Position numbers and translations under genes: made by a program. This document shows positions 19,309 to 30,327 of a DNA stretch of 64,000 nucleotides, one piece after another. Origin of the DNA: Paraburkholderia sp. Lineage in GTDB: Bacteria > Pseudomonadota > Gammaproteobacteria > Burkholderiales > Burkholderiaceae. Numbering within the stretch: position 1 is the stretch's first letter; every line of letters starts with the position of its first letter. The stretch spans positions 186,001 through 250,000 of the forward strand of contig NZ_JAPWKB010000018.1 in the NCBI RefSeq assembly GCF_028283785.1, written 5' to 3'. The notes beneath the pieces were generated by a model. It did not search any database. It had not been told where the DNA came from and worked only from the letters and a program-made list of their open reading frames with translations.

Positions 19309-19851
19309 ATGTCCAAGAAAATATCGCGCTTTCTCGCCGTTGCCGTCGCCTCCCTCGCCGTCAGCATCGGCGCCGCTCACGCCGCACCGACCGACGGCCC
19401 TGGCGGCCCCGGCGGTCACGGTGGCCCCGGCGGCATGCACGGCCACTTCATGAAAGATATCCAGCAGCTTCACAACCAGCTGAATCTGACGGCGGATCAG
19501 GAAAAGCTGTGGCAATCCGCGCTCGACACGATGAAGCAGAACCGTCAGGCCGAGCACGCCACCCATGAACAGATGAAGGATCAGTTCAAGGCCGTGCAAC
19601 AACAACCCATTCTCGACCTGAACGCGATGAACGCCGCGCATCAGAAGATCGAGGCGCAAGACCAGCAGTTGCGCGAGCAGACCACCGCCGCCTGGCTGAA
19701 TTTCTACAACAGCCTGAACGACAAGCAGAAAACCACCGTCAGCACGTCGCTGAAGCAGCACTGGGCGAAGATGGAAGCGCGTCACATGAAGATGCGCGAC
19801 CGTTGGGAACATCACGGCAAGGGTCCGGCTTCGGCACCTGTCGCGCAGTAA
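19309..19851 (+). CDS. Periplasmic CpxP/Spy-like protein (LTxxQ motif)
   Basis: Signal peptide MSKKISRFLAVAVASLAVSIGAAHA; Gly/His-rich stretch; LNLTADQEKLW; SD aaggag. Confidence 0.82.
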   Translation: MSKKISRFLAVAVASLAVSIGAAHAAPTDGPGGPGGHGGPGGMHGHFMKDIQQLHNQLNLTADQEKLWQSALDTMKQNRQAEHATHEQMKDQFKAVQQQPILDLNAMNAAHQKIEAQDQQLREQTTAAWLNFYNSLNDKQKTTVSTSLKQHWAKMEARHMKMRDRWEHHGKGPASAPVAQ

Positions 19852-19866
19852 GTCTCGCCGCATGGC

Positions 19867-19902
19867 AAAACGCCACGGAAGTCGCTTCCGTGGCGTTTTT
19901 TG
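19867..19902 (+). terminator. Intrinsic terminator
   Basis: aaaacgccacggaagtcgcttccgtggcgtttttt. Confidence 0.85.
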
Positions 19903-19944
19903 TTGCAGTGCGTCGAAGCGCGGCGCATCCGCGCCGCCTGCGGG

Positions 19945-20652
19945 CTAGCGTAGCTCGCCGAGATCGAACACCAGCACTTCGGCGCCGGTGCCCTTTTCGA
20001 GCGTCACCCGTTGTGCATCGGTGATCTTCGCGGCGTCGCCGGCCACCAGCGCCTCGCCGTTGACCGTCACCGTGCCGCGCGCCACGTGCACATACGCCTG
20101 ACGGCCCGCGTCGAGCGTGAGTTCGGCGCGTTCGTCACCGTCGAACAGCCCGGCGTAGAGAGTCGAGTCCGCGTGGATCGTCACCGAGCCGTCGCGTCCG
20201 TCCGGCGATGCCACCACGCGCAGGCGACCGCGTTTGTCGGCGGCGTCGAAGCGCTTTTCCTCGTAGCCGGGCTGGTCGCCCGCGCGCTTCGGAATCACCC
20301 AGATCTGCAGCAGATGCAGCGAATCTTCCTGCGACGCGTTGAATTCGCTGTGCTGCACGCCGGTGCCCGCGCTCATCCGTTGCACGTCGCCGGGACGGAT
20401 CGTCGAGCCGGTGCCCATGCTGTCGCGATGCGACAGCGCGCCTTCGAGCACGTACGTGACGATCTCCATATCGCGATGGCCGTGTGTGCCGAAGCCCTGC
20501 CCCGGCGCGATCCGGTCTTCGTTGATGACGCGCAGCGGGCCGAAGTGCACGTGTTGCGGATCGCGGTAATCGGCGAACGAAAAGCTGTGATACGAATCGA
20601 GCCAGCCGTGATTGGCGTGACCCCGGTCTTCGGAGCGGCGAATGTCGATCAT
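19945..20652 (-). CDS. Pirin family protein (YhaK-like bicupin)
   Basis: MIDIRRSEDRGHANHGWLDSYHSFSFADYRDPQHVHFGPLRVINEDRIAPGQGFGTHGHRDMEIVTYVLEG. Confidence 0.93.
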   Translation of the reverse strand: MIDIRRSEDRGHANHGWLDSYHSFSFADYRDPQHVHFGPLRVINEDRIAPGQGFGTHGHRDMEIVTYVLEGALSHRDSMGTGSTIRPGDVQRMSAGTGVQHSEFNASQEDSLHLLQIWVIPKRAGDQPGYEEKRFDAADKRGRLRVVASPDGRDGSVTIHADSTLYAGLFDGDERAELTLDAGRQAYVHVARGTVTVNGEALVAGDAAKITDAQRVTLEKGTGAEVLVFDLGELR

Positions 20653-20979
20653 GGAATTCTCCCAGTCGGATGCAGTGTCGATACGGGAATGTAGGGGCGG
20701 CGGACCGCGTACACAATCCGCGCGAATGCACCGGACCGTTCCAGCAATCCGGTCAATCGACGGAACCCGCCATCGCACTGGCGTCGGCCGCGTGTTCGGG
20801 TAAAATACCGCGCTTTTCGGGCGTGCGGCCACGCCGCGATGCCCGGGACCCCGGCTACGCCGGGCGCGGCGAGACAATTTTGGCCGCCTAGAATAGCGAC
20901 GGCCGGTTGCCCGCTACCGACTACCCGCCGGTACCGGTCGACGCGTCACCGAAGACGACCAGTCCGATCCAGGAGAACC

Positions 20980-21072
20980 ATGAAGCAGTTCGCATTGTGC
21001 CCGGCGCAGGCCGCAGATACCGCGAGGTCCGGACCGCAACGCGGCGCCGTCCTCCACGGAACGAACCGTTGA
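20980..21072 (+). pseudogene. Possible remnant of a periplasmic binding-protein gene (start and signal-peptide end only)
   Basis: SD aggagaacc then ATGAAGCAGTTCGCATTGTGC... giving MKQFALC-PAQAADTARSG..., 30 codons, stop; sits where an ArgT/HisJ-type SBP gene would be expected. Confidence 0.3.
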
Positions 21073-21336
21073 CCCATACCGGCGTGCCCATGTGATCCGT
21101 GCGATTCAGGCGGCACTGCGTCTCGCACCCGGGCTCGCCCGCATGGGCGGACGCCAGGCTTCGTAATAGAGTCGGACGGAGCCGGACGCAGAGCCAACCG
21201 CAACGTCGGACGTTGCACAGAGTTATAAAACGCGCTGCCCGGCCGGCAACGGCCAGGCAATCATGAATTGCACAAGCGGTGCGTCGCGCACCGCGTCTTT
21301 CGCGGTGCGCCCAGCGCGTATCGTCGGGGACCCCTT

Positions 21337-22026
21337 ATGCTCCTTCAAGGCTACGGCCCGCTGATCCTCAGCGGCACCTGGCAAACCGTCAAGCTGGCGG
21401 TGTTGTCGCTGGCGTTCGCCTTCCTGCTCGGCCTGATCGGCGCGGCGGCGAAACTGTCGAAAAACCGGGTATCGAACGGACTCGGCACGATCTACACGAC
21501 CGTCGTGCGCGGCGTGCCCGATCTGGTGCTGATGCTGCTGCTGTTCTACAGCATCCAGATCTGGCTGAACAACCTGACCGACCTGCTCGGCTGGGATCAG
21601 ATCGACATCGATCCGTTCGTGGCCGGCGTCGCGGTGCTCGGCTTCATCTACGGCGCGTATTTCACCGAGACCTTCCGCGGCGCATTCCTCGCGGTGCCGC
21701 GCGGCCAGCTCGAAGCGGGCGCGGCTTACGGGATGACCGGCTGGCAGGTGTTCACGCGGATCATGTTCCCGCAGATGATGCGTTTCGCGCTGCCGGGCAT
21801 CGGCAACAACTGGCAGGTGATGGTCAAGGCGACCGCGCTGGTGTCGATCATCGGCCTCGCCGACGTCGTCAAGGCGTCGCAGGATGCGGGCAAGGGCACG
21901 TTGCGGTTCTTCTTCTTCACGCTGCTGGCGGGCGCGATCTATCTCGCGATCACCACGGTGTCGAACTTCGTGTTGATTTACCTCGAAAAGCGCTACTCGA
22001 CCGGCGTGCGTAAGGCGGACCTATGA
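21337..22026 (+). CDS. hisQ: Amino-acid (His/Lys/Arg/Orn) ABC transporter permease, HisQ-like
   Basis: GTWQTVKLAVLSLAFAFLLGLIGAAAKLS...VVRGVPDLVLMLLLFY...EAGAAYGMTGWQVFTRIMFPQMMRFALPG. Confidence 0.85.
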   Translation: MLLQGYGPLILSGTWQTVKLAVLSLAFAFLLGLIGAAAKLSKNRVSNGLGTIYTTVVRGVPDLVLMLLLFYSIQIWLNNLTDLLGWDQIDIDPFVAGVAVLGFIYGAYFTETFRGAFLAVPRGQLEAGAAYGMTGWQVFTRIMFPQMMRFALPGIGNNWQVMVKATALVSIIGLADVVKASQDAGKGTLRFFFFTLLAGAIYLAITTVSNFVLIYLEKRYSTGVRKADL

Positions 22027-22736
22027 TCGAGCTGATCCAGCAATACTGGCGCAACTACCTTTTCACCGACGGCTACCGCGTTACCGGTCTCGCGATCACC
22101 GCGTGGCTGCTGGTGGTGTCGATCGGGCTCGGGTTCTGTCTGTCGGTGCCGCTCGCGGTGGCGCGCGTGTCGAAGAAGAAATGGCTGTCGCGGCTCGTGT
22201 GGCTGTACACGTATATCTTTCGCGGCACGCCGCTCTACGTGCAGCTGCTGCTTTGCTACACCGGTTTGTACAGCCTCGAAATCATCCGCAACAACGAGCT
22301 GACCAACGCGTTCTTCCGCGACGGCATGCACTGCACGCTGCTCGCGTTCACGCTGAACACCTGCGCGTACACCACGGAAATTTTCGCGGGCGCGATCAAG
22401 GCCACGCCGTACGGCGAGATCGAAGCGGCGCGTGCGTACGGCATGTCGCCGTTCACGCTGTACCGGCGCGTGATCCTGCCGTCGGCGCTGCGCCGCGCAC
22501 TGCCGTACTACAGCAACGAAGTGATCCTGATGCTGCACGCCACCACCGTCGCGTTCACCGCGACCGTGCCGGACATCCTGAAGATCGCGCGCGACGTGAA
22601 CTCGGCGACCTATCAGTCGTTCAACGCGTTCGGCATCGCCGCCCTGCTCTATCTGTTTGTATCGTTCACGCTGGTGTGGCTGTTCCGCCGCGCCGAGCGT
22701 CGCTGGCTCGCGTATTTGCGACCGCAAGGCAAATAA
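22023..22736 (+). CDS. hisM: Amino-acid ABC transporter permease, HisM-like
   Basis: MIELIQQYWRNYLFTDGYRVTGLAITAWLL...TYIFRGTPLYVQLLLCYTG; overlaps the upstream gene by 4 bp. Confidence 0.85.
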   Translation: MIELIQQYWRNYLFTDGYRVTGLAITAWLLVVSIGLGFCLSVPLAVARVSKKKWLSRLVWLYTYIFRGTPLYVQLLLCYTGLYSLEIIRNNELTNAFFRDGMHCTLLAFTLNTCAYTTEIFAGAIKATPYGEIEAARAYGMSPFTLYRRVILPSALRRALPYYSNEVILMLHATTVAFTATVPDILKIARDVNSATYQSFNAFGIAALLYLFVSFTLVWLFRRAERRWLAYLRPQGK

Positions 22737-22780
22737 CATCGCACGCCGCGTAATCCGGCCCGCTTGCGTCAAGGACCCTG

Positions 22781-23560
22781 ATGAACACAATGAAGCAAAA
22801 GCTCTTCGTCGACGAGCTTCACAAACAGTACGGCGATAACGAAGTTCTCAAAGGCGTGTCGCTGAAAGCGAATGCCGGCGACGTGATCAGCGTGATCGGA
22901 TCGTCCGGTTCGGGCAAGAGCACGATGCTCCGCTGTATCAACTTCCTCGAACAGCCGAACTCCGGGCGGATTTTCGTCGACGGCGAAGAAGTCCGCACCA
23001 AGCAGGACAAACACGGCGCGTTGCACGTGGCCGACCCGAAGCAGTTGCAGCGCGTGCGCACCAAGCTGTCGATGGTGTTCCAGCACTTCAACTTGTGGGC
23101 GCACATGACGGTGCTCGAAAACATCATCGAGGCGCCGGTTCACGTGCTGGGATTGTCGCGCCGCGAAGCCGAAGAACGGGGGCGCGCGTATCTGGAGAAA
23201 GTCGGGCTCGCGCCGCGCGTCGAAAAGCAGTATCCGTCGCATCTGTCGGGCGGCCAGCAGCAACGCGTCGCGATCGCGCGCGCGCTGGCGATGCACCCCG
23301 ACGTGATGCTGTTCGACGAGCCGACGTCGGCGCTCGACCCGGAACTGGTCGGCGAAGTGCTGAAAGTCATGCAGACGCTCGCCGAAGAAGGCCGCACGAT
23401 GATCGTCGTCACGCACGAAATGGCGTTTGCCCGGAACGTGTCGAATCACGTGATGTTCCTGCATCAGGGCCGCGTCGAAGAAGAAGGCCATCCGGACGAA
23501 GTCTTTAAAAATACGAAAAGCGAGCGACTCAAGCAGTTTCTGTCGGGCAGCCTGAAATAA
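22781..23560 (+). CDS. hisP: Amino-acid ABC transporter ATP-binding protein, HisP-like
   Basis: [20 protein letters not shown]...[35 protein letters not shown]. Confidence 0.9.
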   Translation: MNTMKQKLFVDELHKQYGDNEVLKGVSLKANAGDVISVIGSSGSGKSTMLRCINFLEQPNSGRIFVDGEEVRTKQDKHGALHVADPKQLQRVRTKLSMVFQHFNLWAHMTVLENIIEAPVHVLGLSRREAEERGRAYLEKVGLAPRVEKQYPSHLSGGQQQRVAIARALAMHPDVMLFDEPTSALDPELVGEVLKVMQTLAEEGRTMIVVTHEMAFARNVSNHVMFLHQGRVEEEGHPDEVFKNTKSERLKQFLSGSLK

Positions 23561-23604
23561 CGGCCACCGGCACGATGTAGTTTTTGTAGTTGCCGTATTG
23601 ATTA

Positions 23605-23632
23605 AAAAAGGCGCCTCCGGGCGCCTTTTTTA
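23605..23632 (+). terminator. Intrinsic terminator after hisP
   Basis: aaaaggcgcctccgggcgccttttttat. Confidence 0.85.
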
Positions 23633-24182
23633 TTTTCCGAAGAACGCGACGAAATCCGTTTGCCGCGCGTCCAACGCGCGAATCACGCATATTTGGGACG
23701 TTGGAGTGCACGTTTTAGCATCAAAACGATGCGTGATGCGCTTTACCTCTAGCGCCTGGCAACGTCAATAGTGGCAATCCTTAACATTAAGTCGGTGGAA
23801 ACGTGATTCCCTTGTCGCACAAGGCTTTTTGCGCCTTTGGGTGAAGCGGACATAGATTGTTGAGCACAACGGTATTGCAATTTGGAGACACTGGTCTGAA
23901 GCGAGCGATTTTCTTCTCCCACCTAAAAGGTATTTTTGCTAAATTAGTAACCAAAGTACCAAAACAAAGTTGTTAAAAAGTAGTTTCACTTCAAAACACA
24001 CAGGAGATACCGGTCGGCAAGGGATCGGCAAGACGCACCGACGGCTCCAATAAGGCCGCGCGTCCAGACACATGCTGCCCATCCGTTGGTCTCCCTGGTA
24101 CAGGATTTCTGCTCGGCGCTCCGTGCGACCGGGCACCATTCGCAGTACTGGGTTTTTCTTTTGACAGGGTATGGAGGAGAAG

Positions 24183-25286
24183 ATGAAAAAAGCTTTGCTC
24201 GCGGCTTCGCTGCTGGCGTTTGGCGTGGCAGCCCACGCACAGAGCAGCGTCACGTTGTACGGCCGCCTGGATGCTGGCCTTGAATATATGAGCGGCCTGG
24301 GCAACGGCGCGACCGGCAGCTCCTCGCATCGGTTCCGCGCAGAAAGCGGCGACTGGGGCACGAGCCTGTGGGGCATGAAAGGTGTCGAAGACATCGGTGG
24401 CGGCAACAAGGTTCTGTTCCAGTTGGAAGGCTCGTTCAACACGATGACGGGTGCAGGCCCGGGCGGTGGCGGTCTCTTCAATCGTTGGGCAACGGTCGGT
24501 ATGTCGAACGACCAGTTCGGTACGCTGCTGTTGGGTCGCGAACTGTTCATCTCGAACGGCGTGTGGGACTTCGATCCGTTCGGTCAGTCGAACTGGTCGT
24601 CGGCATCGCTGGTTCGTGGCCGCAACTGGCCGCAATCGAGCAACAACATTTCGTACCAGTCGCCGAAGTTCGCAGGCTTTGACGTCTACGGTCAGTTCGC
24701 GCTGTCGAACGCGACGAACTTCAACGGTAACGGCACGACGGCGCAAGGTCGCGAAGGCGGTCTGCAACTGACGTACACGAACTCGCTGTTCCAGGTTCGC
24801 GGTATGTACGACGAAATCCGCAGCGCGGCAAACGGCAACTTCACCGACCCGTTCACGGCATCGCGTGAATACACGGGCGCGGTCAACGTGTTCCTCGGTC
24901 CGTTCAAGATTCAGGGCGCATACCAGGCTATCCGCACGTCGAGCGCAGCAAGCGCCGCCGGCGCATCGCCGACCTCGCTCGATCACGAATGGGGTGGTGT
25001 GACGTGGCAGGCAACGCCGGCAGCAGCGCTGATCGCGGCGGTCTATCACGTGAATGCGAACAAGAACGGCGGCAACGCAACGATCTACACGATCGGTGGT
25101 TCGTACAACCTGTCCAAGCGCACGCTGCTCGACATCCAGATCGCGCAAGTGCGTAACAGCAACGCCGCGAACTTCGGTCTCGAAGCGAACAGCGCAGGCG
25201 CTGGCGACGGCGGTGCGACCAACGACAACCCGCTGCCGGGTCACAACCAGTCGGGCGTGTACGCAGGTATCCAGCACTCGTTCTAA
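24183..25286 (+). CDS. Gram-negative porin (beta-proteobacterial trimeric porin family)
   Basis: MKKALLAASLLAFGVAAHAQSSVTLYGRLDAGLEYMSG...SGVYAGIQHSF. Confidence 0.93.
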   Translation: MKKALLAASLLAFGVAAHAQSSVTLYGRLDAGLEYMSGLGNGATGSSSHRFRAESGDWGTSLWGMKGVEDIGGGNKVLFQLEGSFNTMTGAGPGGGGLFNRWATVGMSNDQFGTLLLGRELFISNGVWDFDPFGQSNWSSASLVRGRNWPQSSNNISYQSPKFAGFDVYGQFALSNATNFNGNGTTAQGREGGLQLTYTNSLFQVRGMYDEIRSAANGNFTDPFTASREYTGAVNVFLGPFKIQGAYQAIRTSSAASAAGASPTSLDHEWGGVTWQATPAAALIAAVYHVNANKNGGNATIYTIGGSYNLSKRTLLDIQIAQVRNSNAANFGLEANSAGAGDGGATNDNPLPGHNQSGVYAGIQHSF

Positions 25287-25350
25287 TCGAACGATGCTGT
25301 AGTCAGAATAGTTAGAGAGTCTTTTTCACGCTGCTGCGAGAGGCGCGTAT

Positions 25351-25387
25351 CGGTGCGATGTCCGAAAGGGTATCGCACCGTTTTTTA
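25351..25387 (+). terminator. Intrinsic terminator after the porin
   Basis: cggtgcgatgtccgaaagggtatcgcaccgtttttta. Confidence 0.85.
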
Positions 25388-25626
25388 TTGGGCGCGCGGA
25401 TTCGCTATCTTGATGGGCGATCGGATGGGATTTGCCGGCTGAAGACGGAATCGCGTCGAGCGTTCCGGATTGGGTACCTTGTGCTTTCGTGCTGCGGTGA
25501 TTCACATTGCGTGAACCGCGCGAAACGCACCGGCATAGTGCAATACCGACGTTGCCTCGATCTCACGCAACGCCGGTTTGTCGTGCAGCTTTCCGCCGAC
25601 GGCCTGACGCCATCGACAAACACCGC

Positions 25627-26130
<504 letters not shown>

Positions 26131-26207
26131 TTAACATGACCGGACGTCACGACCGACGCTGATACGTCCACTTCGAACAACCTGACGACGCGCCTGCCCC
26201 TCGCTCC

Positions 26208-27434
26208 ATGCATTGCTGCCGACGGGAATCACGGTTCGCCGTTCCGATCGGAACAGTCCACAAGTTGAATCAGGAACGCTTTGATTATCGCACGGGCATT
26301 CTGGCCTCACCGCTCGAGGTCGATGCCGCCGAATGGAATGCGCTGCTCGCGCAGCAGGGACAAGCCACGCCGTTTCTGCGGCACGAATTCCTGAGCGCGT
26401 TGCACACGGCGCAGTGCGCCGTCGCCGAAACCGGTTGGGCCACGCAGTTCGTCACGCTGACGGAACCCGTCACCGGCAAGCTCGCCGCGGCCGCGCCGGT
26501 TTACCTGAAGGGCCACTCTTACGGCGAATACGTGTTCGACTGGGCATGGGCCGACGCCTACAAGCGCAACGGCCTGCCGTACTATCCGAAGCTGCTGTGC
26601 GCGGTGCCGTTCACGCCGGTGCAAGGCAACCGGCTGCTCGCCGCGAACCCACACGCATTGCGCCACCTCGCCGCCACCTTGATGGCGTTCGCGGAGCAGG
26701 CGGACGTATCGTCGTTGCACGTGCTGTTTCCGACCGAAACAGAAAGCGCCGTGCTCACCGAGATGGGCATGATGCAGCGCGAAGGCGTGCAGTTTCACTG
26801 GATCAACGACGGCTATCGCCACTTCGACGACTTCCTGTCCACGCTCGAACAGAAAAAGCGCAAGAACATCAAGGCCGAGCGACGCAAGGTGCGCGATGCG
26901 GGCGTCACGTTCCGTCGCGTACGCGGCGCGGACATCACCGATGCCGACTGGCGCTTCTTCAACAAGTGCTATAAGCAGACCTACCGCGAGCACTTTTCGA
27001 GTCCGTATCTGAACCTCGATTTTTTCCGCACGATCGGCGCGACGATGCCGGACAACCTGTTGCTGGTGATCGCCGAAGCCGAAGGCAAACCCATCGCGAG
27101 TTCGCTGGTCGTCTACCAGCGCGATGCCGCGACCGGCGGCACGCTCTACGGCCGCTACTGGGGCGCGCTCGAACACGTGCCGTGCCTGCATTTCGAAACC
27201 GCCTACTATCAGCCGCTCGAATTCTGCATCGAGGAAAAGCTCGGCGTTTTCGAAGGCGGCGCGCAAGGCGAACACAAGATGGCGCGCGGCTTCCTGCCTA
27301 CCGTGACGCGTTCCGCGCACTGGCTCGCGCATCCGGCGTTTTCCGATGCGGTCGGACGCTTTCTCGACAGCGAAACCAGCGGCATTCATGCCTACGTCGA
27401 CGAACTGCGCGAACACAATCCGTTCAAGGACTGA
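26208..27434 (+). CDS. FemAB-like / GNAT-superfamily N-acyltransferase (start uncertain)
   Basis: ...FLRHEFLSALHTAQCAVAETGWATQFV...KRKNIKAERRKVRDAGVTFRRV...YGRYWGALEHVPCLHFETAYYQPLEFCIE. Confidence 0.85.
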   Translation: MHCCRRESRFAVPIGTVHKLNQERFDYRTGILASPLEVDAAEWNALLAQQGQATPFLRHEFLSALHTAQCAVAETGWATQFVTLTEPVTGKLAAAAPVYLKGHSYGEYVFDWAWADAYKRNGLPYYPKLLCAVPFTPVQGNRLLAANPHALRHLAATLMAFAEQADVSSLHVLFPTETESAVLTEMGMMQREGVQFHWINDGYRHFDDFLSTLEQKKRKNIKAERRKVRDAGVTFRRVRGADITDADWRFFNKCYKQTYREHFSSPYLNLDFFRTIGATMPDNLLLVIAEAEGKPIASSLVVYQRDAATGGTLYGRYWGALEHVPCLHFETAYYQPLEFCIEEKLGVFEGGAQGEHKMARGFLPTVTRSAHWLAHPAFSDAVGRFLDSETSGIHAYVDELREHNPFKD

Positions 27435-27440
27435 CGCACG

Positions 27441-27854
27441 ATGCCGTGGTTTCTGTATCTGATCGAATGCGCGGACGGCAGCATCTACACCGGCATCGCG
27501 ACCGACGTGCAGGCGCGTTTCGACAAGCATCTGAGCGGCCTGGGCGCACGTTATACGCGCTCGCGCAAACCCGTGCGCCTGCTCGCATCGTTCGAACTCG
27601 ACGGGCGCTCCAGCGCATCGCGCGCCGAGTACTGGGTCAAGCGTTTGACGCCGGTTGCCAAACGCGCGCTCGTCGCCGGCGAACGTACGCTGGACTCGGT
27701 GATGCCGCCCGTCGAAATCGACACGCAGGCGTGCGAGGCGGAAGACGTTGCAACGGATACTGAAGCCGAAGCCAACGCAGCGCCCTCGCCTCAGGCTAAA
27801 AAAACCAAACCCGCCACGCGACGCAAGCGCGCCGCCCAAACCGCGGCGGCATAA
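27441..27854 (+). CDS. GIY-YIG nuclease family protein with basic Ala/Lys C-terminal tail
   Basis: MPWFLYLIECADGSIYTGIATDVQARFDKHLSGLGARYTRSRKPVRLLA... Confidence 0.88.
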   Translation: MPWFLYLIECADGSIYTGIATDVQARFDKHLSGLGARYTRSRKPVRLLASFELDGRSSASRAEYWVKRLTPVAKRALVAGERTLDSVMPPVEIDTQACEAEDVATDTEAEANAAPSPQAKKTKPATRRKRAAQTAAA

Positions 27855-27894
27855 AAAAACCGCGCGACCCTTGCGGGTTCGCGCGGTTTTTTTT
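27853..27894 (+). terminator. Intrinsic terminator (bidirectional)
   Basis: aaaaaaaccgcgcgacccttgcgggttcgcgcggtttttttt. Confidence 0.85.
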
Positions 27895-27917
27895 CGATCC
27901 GGGATCGACGCGGCAGC

Positions 27918-28445
27918 TTACTTGTTGAAGTTCGCGATGCCGTCGGTGATTTCCTTGTGGGCGGCGTCCATGTCGGCCCAACCTTCGACCTTCACCCACT
28001 TGCCCTTCTCCAGCGCCTTGTATTGCTCGAAGAAGTGCTTGATCTGATCCTTCAGATACGCCGGCACGTCGTCGATCGACTTCATCGAGGCGGTCATCGG
28101 GCAGACCTTGTCGTGCGGCACGGCGACCAGCTTCGCGTCTTCGCCCGATTCGTCCGTCATCTTCAGCATGCCGAGTGCGCGCGCGCGCACGACCGAACCG
28201 GCCAGCAGCGGGAACGGCGTCAGCACCAGCACGTCGACCGGGTCGCCGTCACCTGCCAGCGTTTGCGGAATGTAGCCGTAGTTCGCCGGATAGCGCATGC
28301 CCGTACCGATGAACCTGTCAACGAACAGCAAGCCCGTTTCCTTGTCGGCTTCGTACTTCACCGGATCGCTTTGCGCGGGGATTTCGATGATGACGTTGAA
28401 ATCTTGCGGAAGGTCTTTGCCTGCGGGTACGTTATTGAAGCTCAT
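27918..28445 (-). CDS. ppa: Inorganic pyrophosphatase
   Basis: [45 protein letters not shown]...[25 protein letters not shown]. Confidence 0.95.
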   Translation of the reverse strand: MSFNNVPAGKDLPQDFNVIIEIPAQSDPVKYEADKETGLLFVDRFIGTGMRYPANYGYIPQTLAGDGDPVDVLVLTPFPLLAGSVVRARALGMLKMTDESGEDAKLVAVPHDKVCPMTASMKSIDDVPAYLKDQIKHFFEQYKALEKGKWVKVEGWADMDAAHKEITDGIANFNK

Positions 28446-28820
28446 GAGCGCTCTCTGATCGAAAAAACGGAAAACGGTGGATGGCTGCGCCGCGATGATT
28501 CACGCGAGGTCCGGGTAAGACCTCAGTGACCAAAGCAGCGGTAAAACCGCAGCATATCGCACCATACGGAATACGACATTATAGCCAAACGGCCAATGGC
28601 GACCGCCGCGGAATCGGCGCGATAATCGTTCGAACACGGTCGCCTCCGGATCGCACGCTGTGCGGCCGCCGGACCGGCGGTTCGACGCGAATCCCGCGGA
28701 TCCCGCCGCAGCTCGCGTCGGGATGCGACAGCCAGTGTGCGGCGTGCGTGCGGCATACGTGTGTCGTCCGTGTGCGCGCACGCATCGTGGTGCTCATCTT
28801 TTTACAAAGGAGCAACCTGC

Positions 28821-30260
28821 ATGGAAGAGGCGAAACACTTCATCGGGGGCGAATGGACCGCCGCACGCGGCGGCGAAACGATCGCCGTGCTCGATCCGTC
28901 GGACGGCCAGCCGTTCGCGCAACTCGCACGCGGCAACGCCGCCGACATCGACATCGCGGTGAAATCGGCGCGTCACGCGTTCGAAGGCCCGTGGGGCGCG
29001 GCCAGCGCCGCCGATCGCGGCCGCCTGCTATTCCGGCTGTCGATGCGGGTCGCCGAGTGCCACGAAGAACTGGCCCAACTCGAAGCGCGCGACACCGGCA
29101 AACCGCTGCGCCAGGCGCGCGCCGACGCCGCCGCGCTCGCGCGCTATTTCGAGTTCTACGCGGGCGCCGCCGACAAACTTCACGGCGAAACGCTGCCCTA
29201 TCAACACGGCTACACGGTGTTTACCGTGCGCGAGCCGCACGGCGTGACCGGCCATATCGTGCCGTGGAATTACCCGATGCAGATTTTCGGCCGCAGTGTC
29301 GGCGCGGCGCTGGCGGCGGGCAACGCATGCGTCGTCAAACCCGCCGAAGACGCGTGCCTGTCGGTGTTGCGCGTCGCGGAACTCGCGACCGAAGCCGGTT
29401 TGCCGCCGGGCGCGCTGAACATCGTCAGCGGCTACGGACACGAAGCCGGCGCGGCACTCGCGCAGCATCCGGGGATCGACCATATTTCGTTCACCGGATC
29501 GCCGCAAACCGGCAAGCTGGTCGCGCAGATGGCCGCAGAAAACCACGTGCCGGTCACGCTCGAACTCGGCGGCAAGTCGCCGCAAATCGTCTTCGCCGAC
29601 GCCGATCTCGACACAGCGCTGCCCGTGCTCGTGTCCGCGATCGTCCAGAACGCCGGGCAAACCTGCTCGGCGGGCAGCCGCGTGCTGATCGAGCGCGCCA
29701 TTTACGAGCCGCTGCTCGACCGGCTGTCGAATGCGTTCAATCGTCTGCGGGTCGGGCCGTCGCACGCGGATCTCGATTGCGGACCGCTGATCAACGCGAA
29801 GCAGCAACGTCGCGTGTGGGATTTTCTGTCCGACGCACAACACGACGGCATCGCGATGGCCGCGCACGGCGAGGTGATCGCCGAAGCGCCGGAAACCGGT
29901 TTTTACCAGGCGCCGACGCTGCTGCGCGACGTGCCACCCACGCACCGGCTCGCACAGGAAGAAGTATTCGGACCGGTGCTCGCCGCAATGTCGTTCGCGG
30001 ACGAAGACGAAGCGGTCTCGCTCGCGAACGGCACGCTGTACGGACTCGTCGCCGGCATCTGGACCCGCGACGGCGCACGCCAATTGCGTCTTGCGCGACG
30101 CGTCCGCGCGGGCCAGGTGTTCATCAACAACTACGGTGCGGGCGGCGGCGTCGAATTGCCGTTCGGCGGCAACGGCCACTCGGGACACGGCCGCGAGAAA
30201 GGCTTCGAAGCGCTTTACGGCTTCACCGCACTGAAGACGGTCGCGATCAGGCACGGCTAG
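28821..30260 (+). CDS. Aldehyde dehydrogenase family protein
   Basis: MEEAKHFIGGEWTAARGG...VTLELGGKSPQIVFADADLD...NAGQTCSAGSRVLIE... Confidence 0.92.
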   Translation: MEEAKHFIGGEWTAARGGETIAVLDPSDGQPFAQLARGNAADIDIAVKSARHAFEGPWGAASAADRGRLLFRLSMRVAECHEELAQLEARDTGKPLRQARADAAALARYFEFYAGAADKLHGETLPYQHGYTVFTVREPHGVTGHIVPWNYPMQIFGRSVGAALAAGNACVVKPAEDACLSVLRVAELATEAGLPPGALNIVSGYGHEAGAALAQHPGIDHISFTGSPQTGKLVAQMAAENHVPVTLELGGKSPQIVFADADLDTALPVLVSAIVQNAGQTCSAGSRVLIERAIYEPLLDRLSNAFNRLRVGPSHADLDCGPLINAKQQRRVWDFLSDAQHDGIAMAAHGEVIAEAPETGFYQAPTLLRDVPPTHRLAQEEVFGPVLAAMSFADEDEAVSLANGTLYGLVAGIWTRDGARQLRLARRVRAGQVFINNYGAGGGVELPFGGNGHSGHGREKGFEALYGFTALKTVAIRHG

Positions 30261-30327
30261 ACACGGTTACGCACGACCAGGCACCTCAGGCGCGCGCCGC
30301 GTCGAACATCACAACATTGGAGACAAC

